Shown: in pieces, positions 11,787 through 64,000 of the stretch | Layout: each line of letters begins with the position of its first letter | Position numbering within the stretch: the first letter of the stretch is position 1 | Origin: Delphinapterus leucas | Lineage: Eukaryota; Chordata; Mammalia; Artiodactyla; Monodontidae | Direction: 5' to 3' | NCBI RefSeq assembly: GCF_002288925.2 | Contig: NW_022098069.1 | Coordinates: 73,262,096-73,326,095 of the forward strand | Length of the DNA: 64,000 bases | The notes under the pieces: generated by a model | Told to the model about the DNA's origin: nothing | What the model saw: the letters and a program-made list of their open reading frames with translations, nothing else | Database searches by the model: none | Program-made: the position numbers and the translations under genes

Positions 11787-64000
<52,214 letters not shown>

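Overview
The window is a stretch of mammalian nuclear genome, almost certainly from a cetacean. Its short interspersed repeats are tRNA-derived CHR-type SINEs, with the head gggcttccctggtggcgcag and the tail gcccgcgtaccgc plus poly-A. Several copies are nearly identical and have clean target-site duplications. These families are typical of the cetacean/hippo/ruminant lineage, and the 200-bp form seen here is very abundant in whales and dolphins. I saw no BovB or Bov-tA elements, which argues against a ruminant. I cannot name the species from sequence alone.

The only gene I can support is INTU (inturned planar cell polarity protein), on the + strand. Thirteen consecutive coding exons lie between 11810 and 63514. 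Together they encode about 797 residues of a protein that is about 942 residues in human. All splice sites are AG/GT, the intron phases join in frame, and there is no frameshift or stop. The gene is therefore intact over this span. The first coding exon lies upstream of the window and the last C-terminal exons lie downstream. Exon numbers used here assume one coding exon upstream.

Layout: 1-11809 is the end of intron 1; 11810-12348 is exon 2 (acidic/basic N-terminal region and the start of the PDZ domain); 22960-23045 is exon 3; 31521-31724 is exon 4; exons 5-9 lie at 36020-49827 (first longin-like region); exons 10-12 lie at 56257-58446 (second longin-like region plus a Ser-rich linker); exon 13 is at 59467-59564; exon 14 is at 63325-63514; intron 14 runs off the end. 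INTU works with FUZZY and WDPCP in the CPLANE complex at the base of cilia.

Most intronic DNA with recognisable content is repeats: about 18 CHR SINEs, young and old L1 fragments (many antisense), L2 and MIR relics, three MaLR-type LTRs, one hAT-like DNA transposon, microsatellites, and a 19-bp minisatellite of 15 units. I found no RNA gene, CRISPR array, operon or undescribed system. The observations worth checking are local: a probable in-frame shortening of exon 12, two non-consensus GTGTG donors, inverted SINE copies around exon 8, G-quadruplex-prone tracts, perfect short hairpins, and an old LTR that keeps TATA and poly-A motifs.
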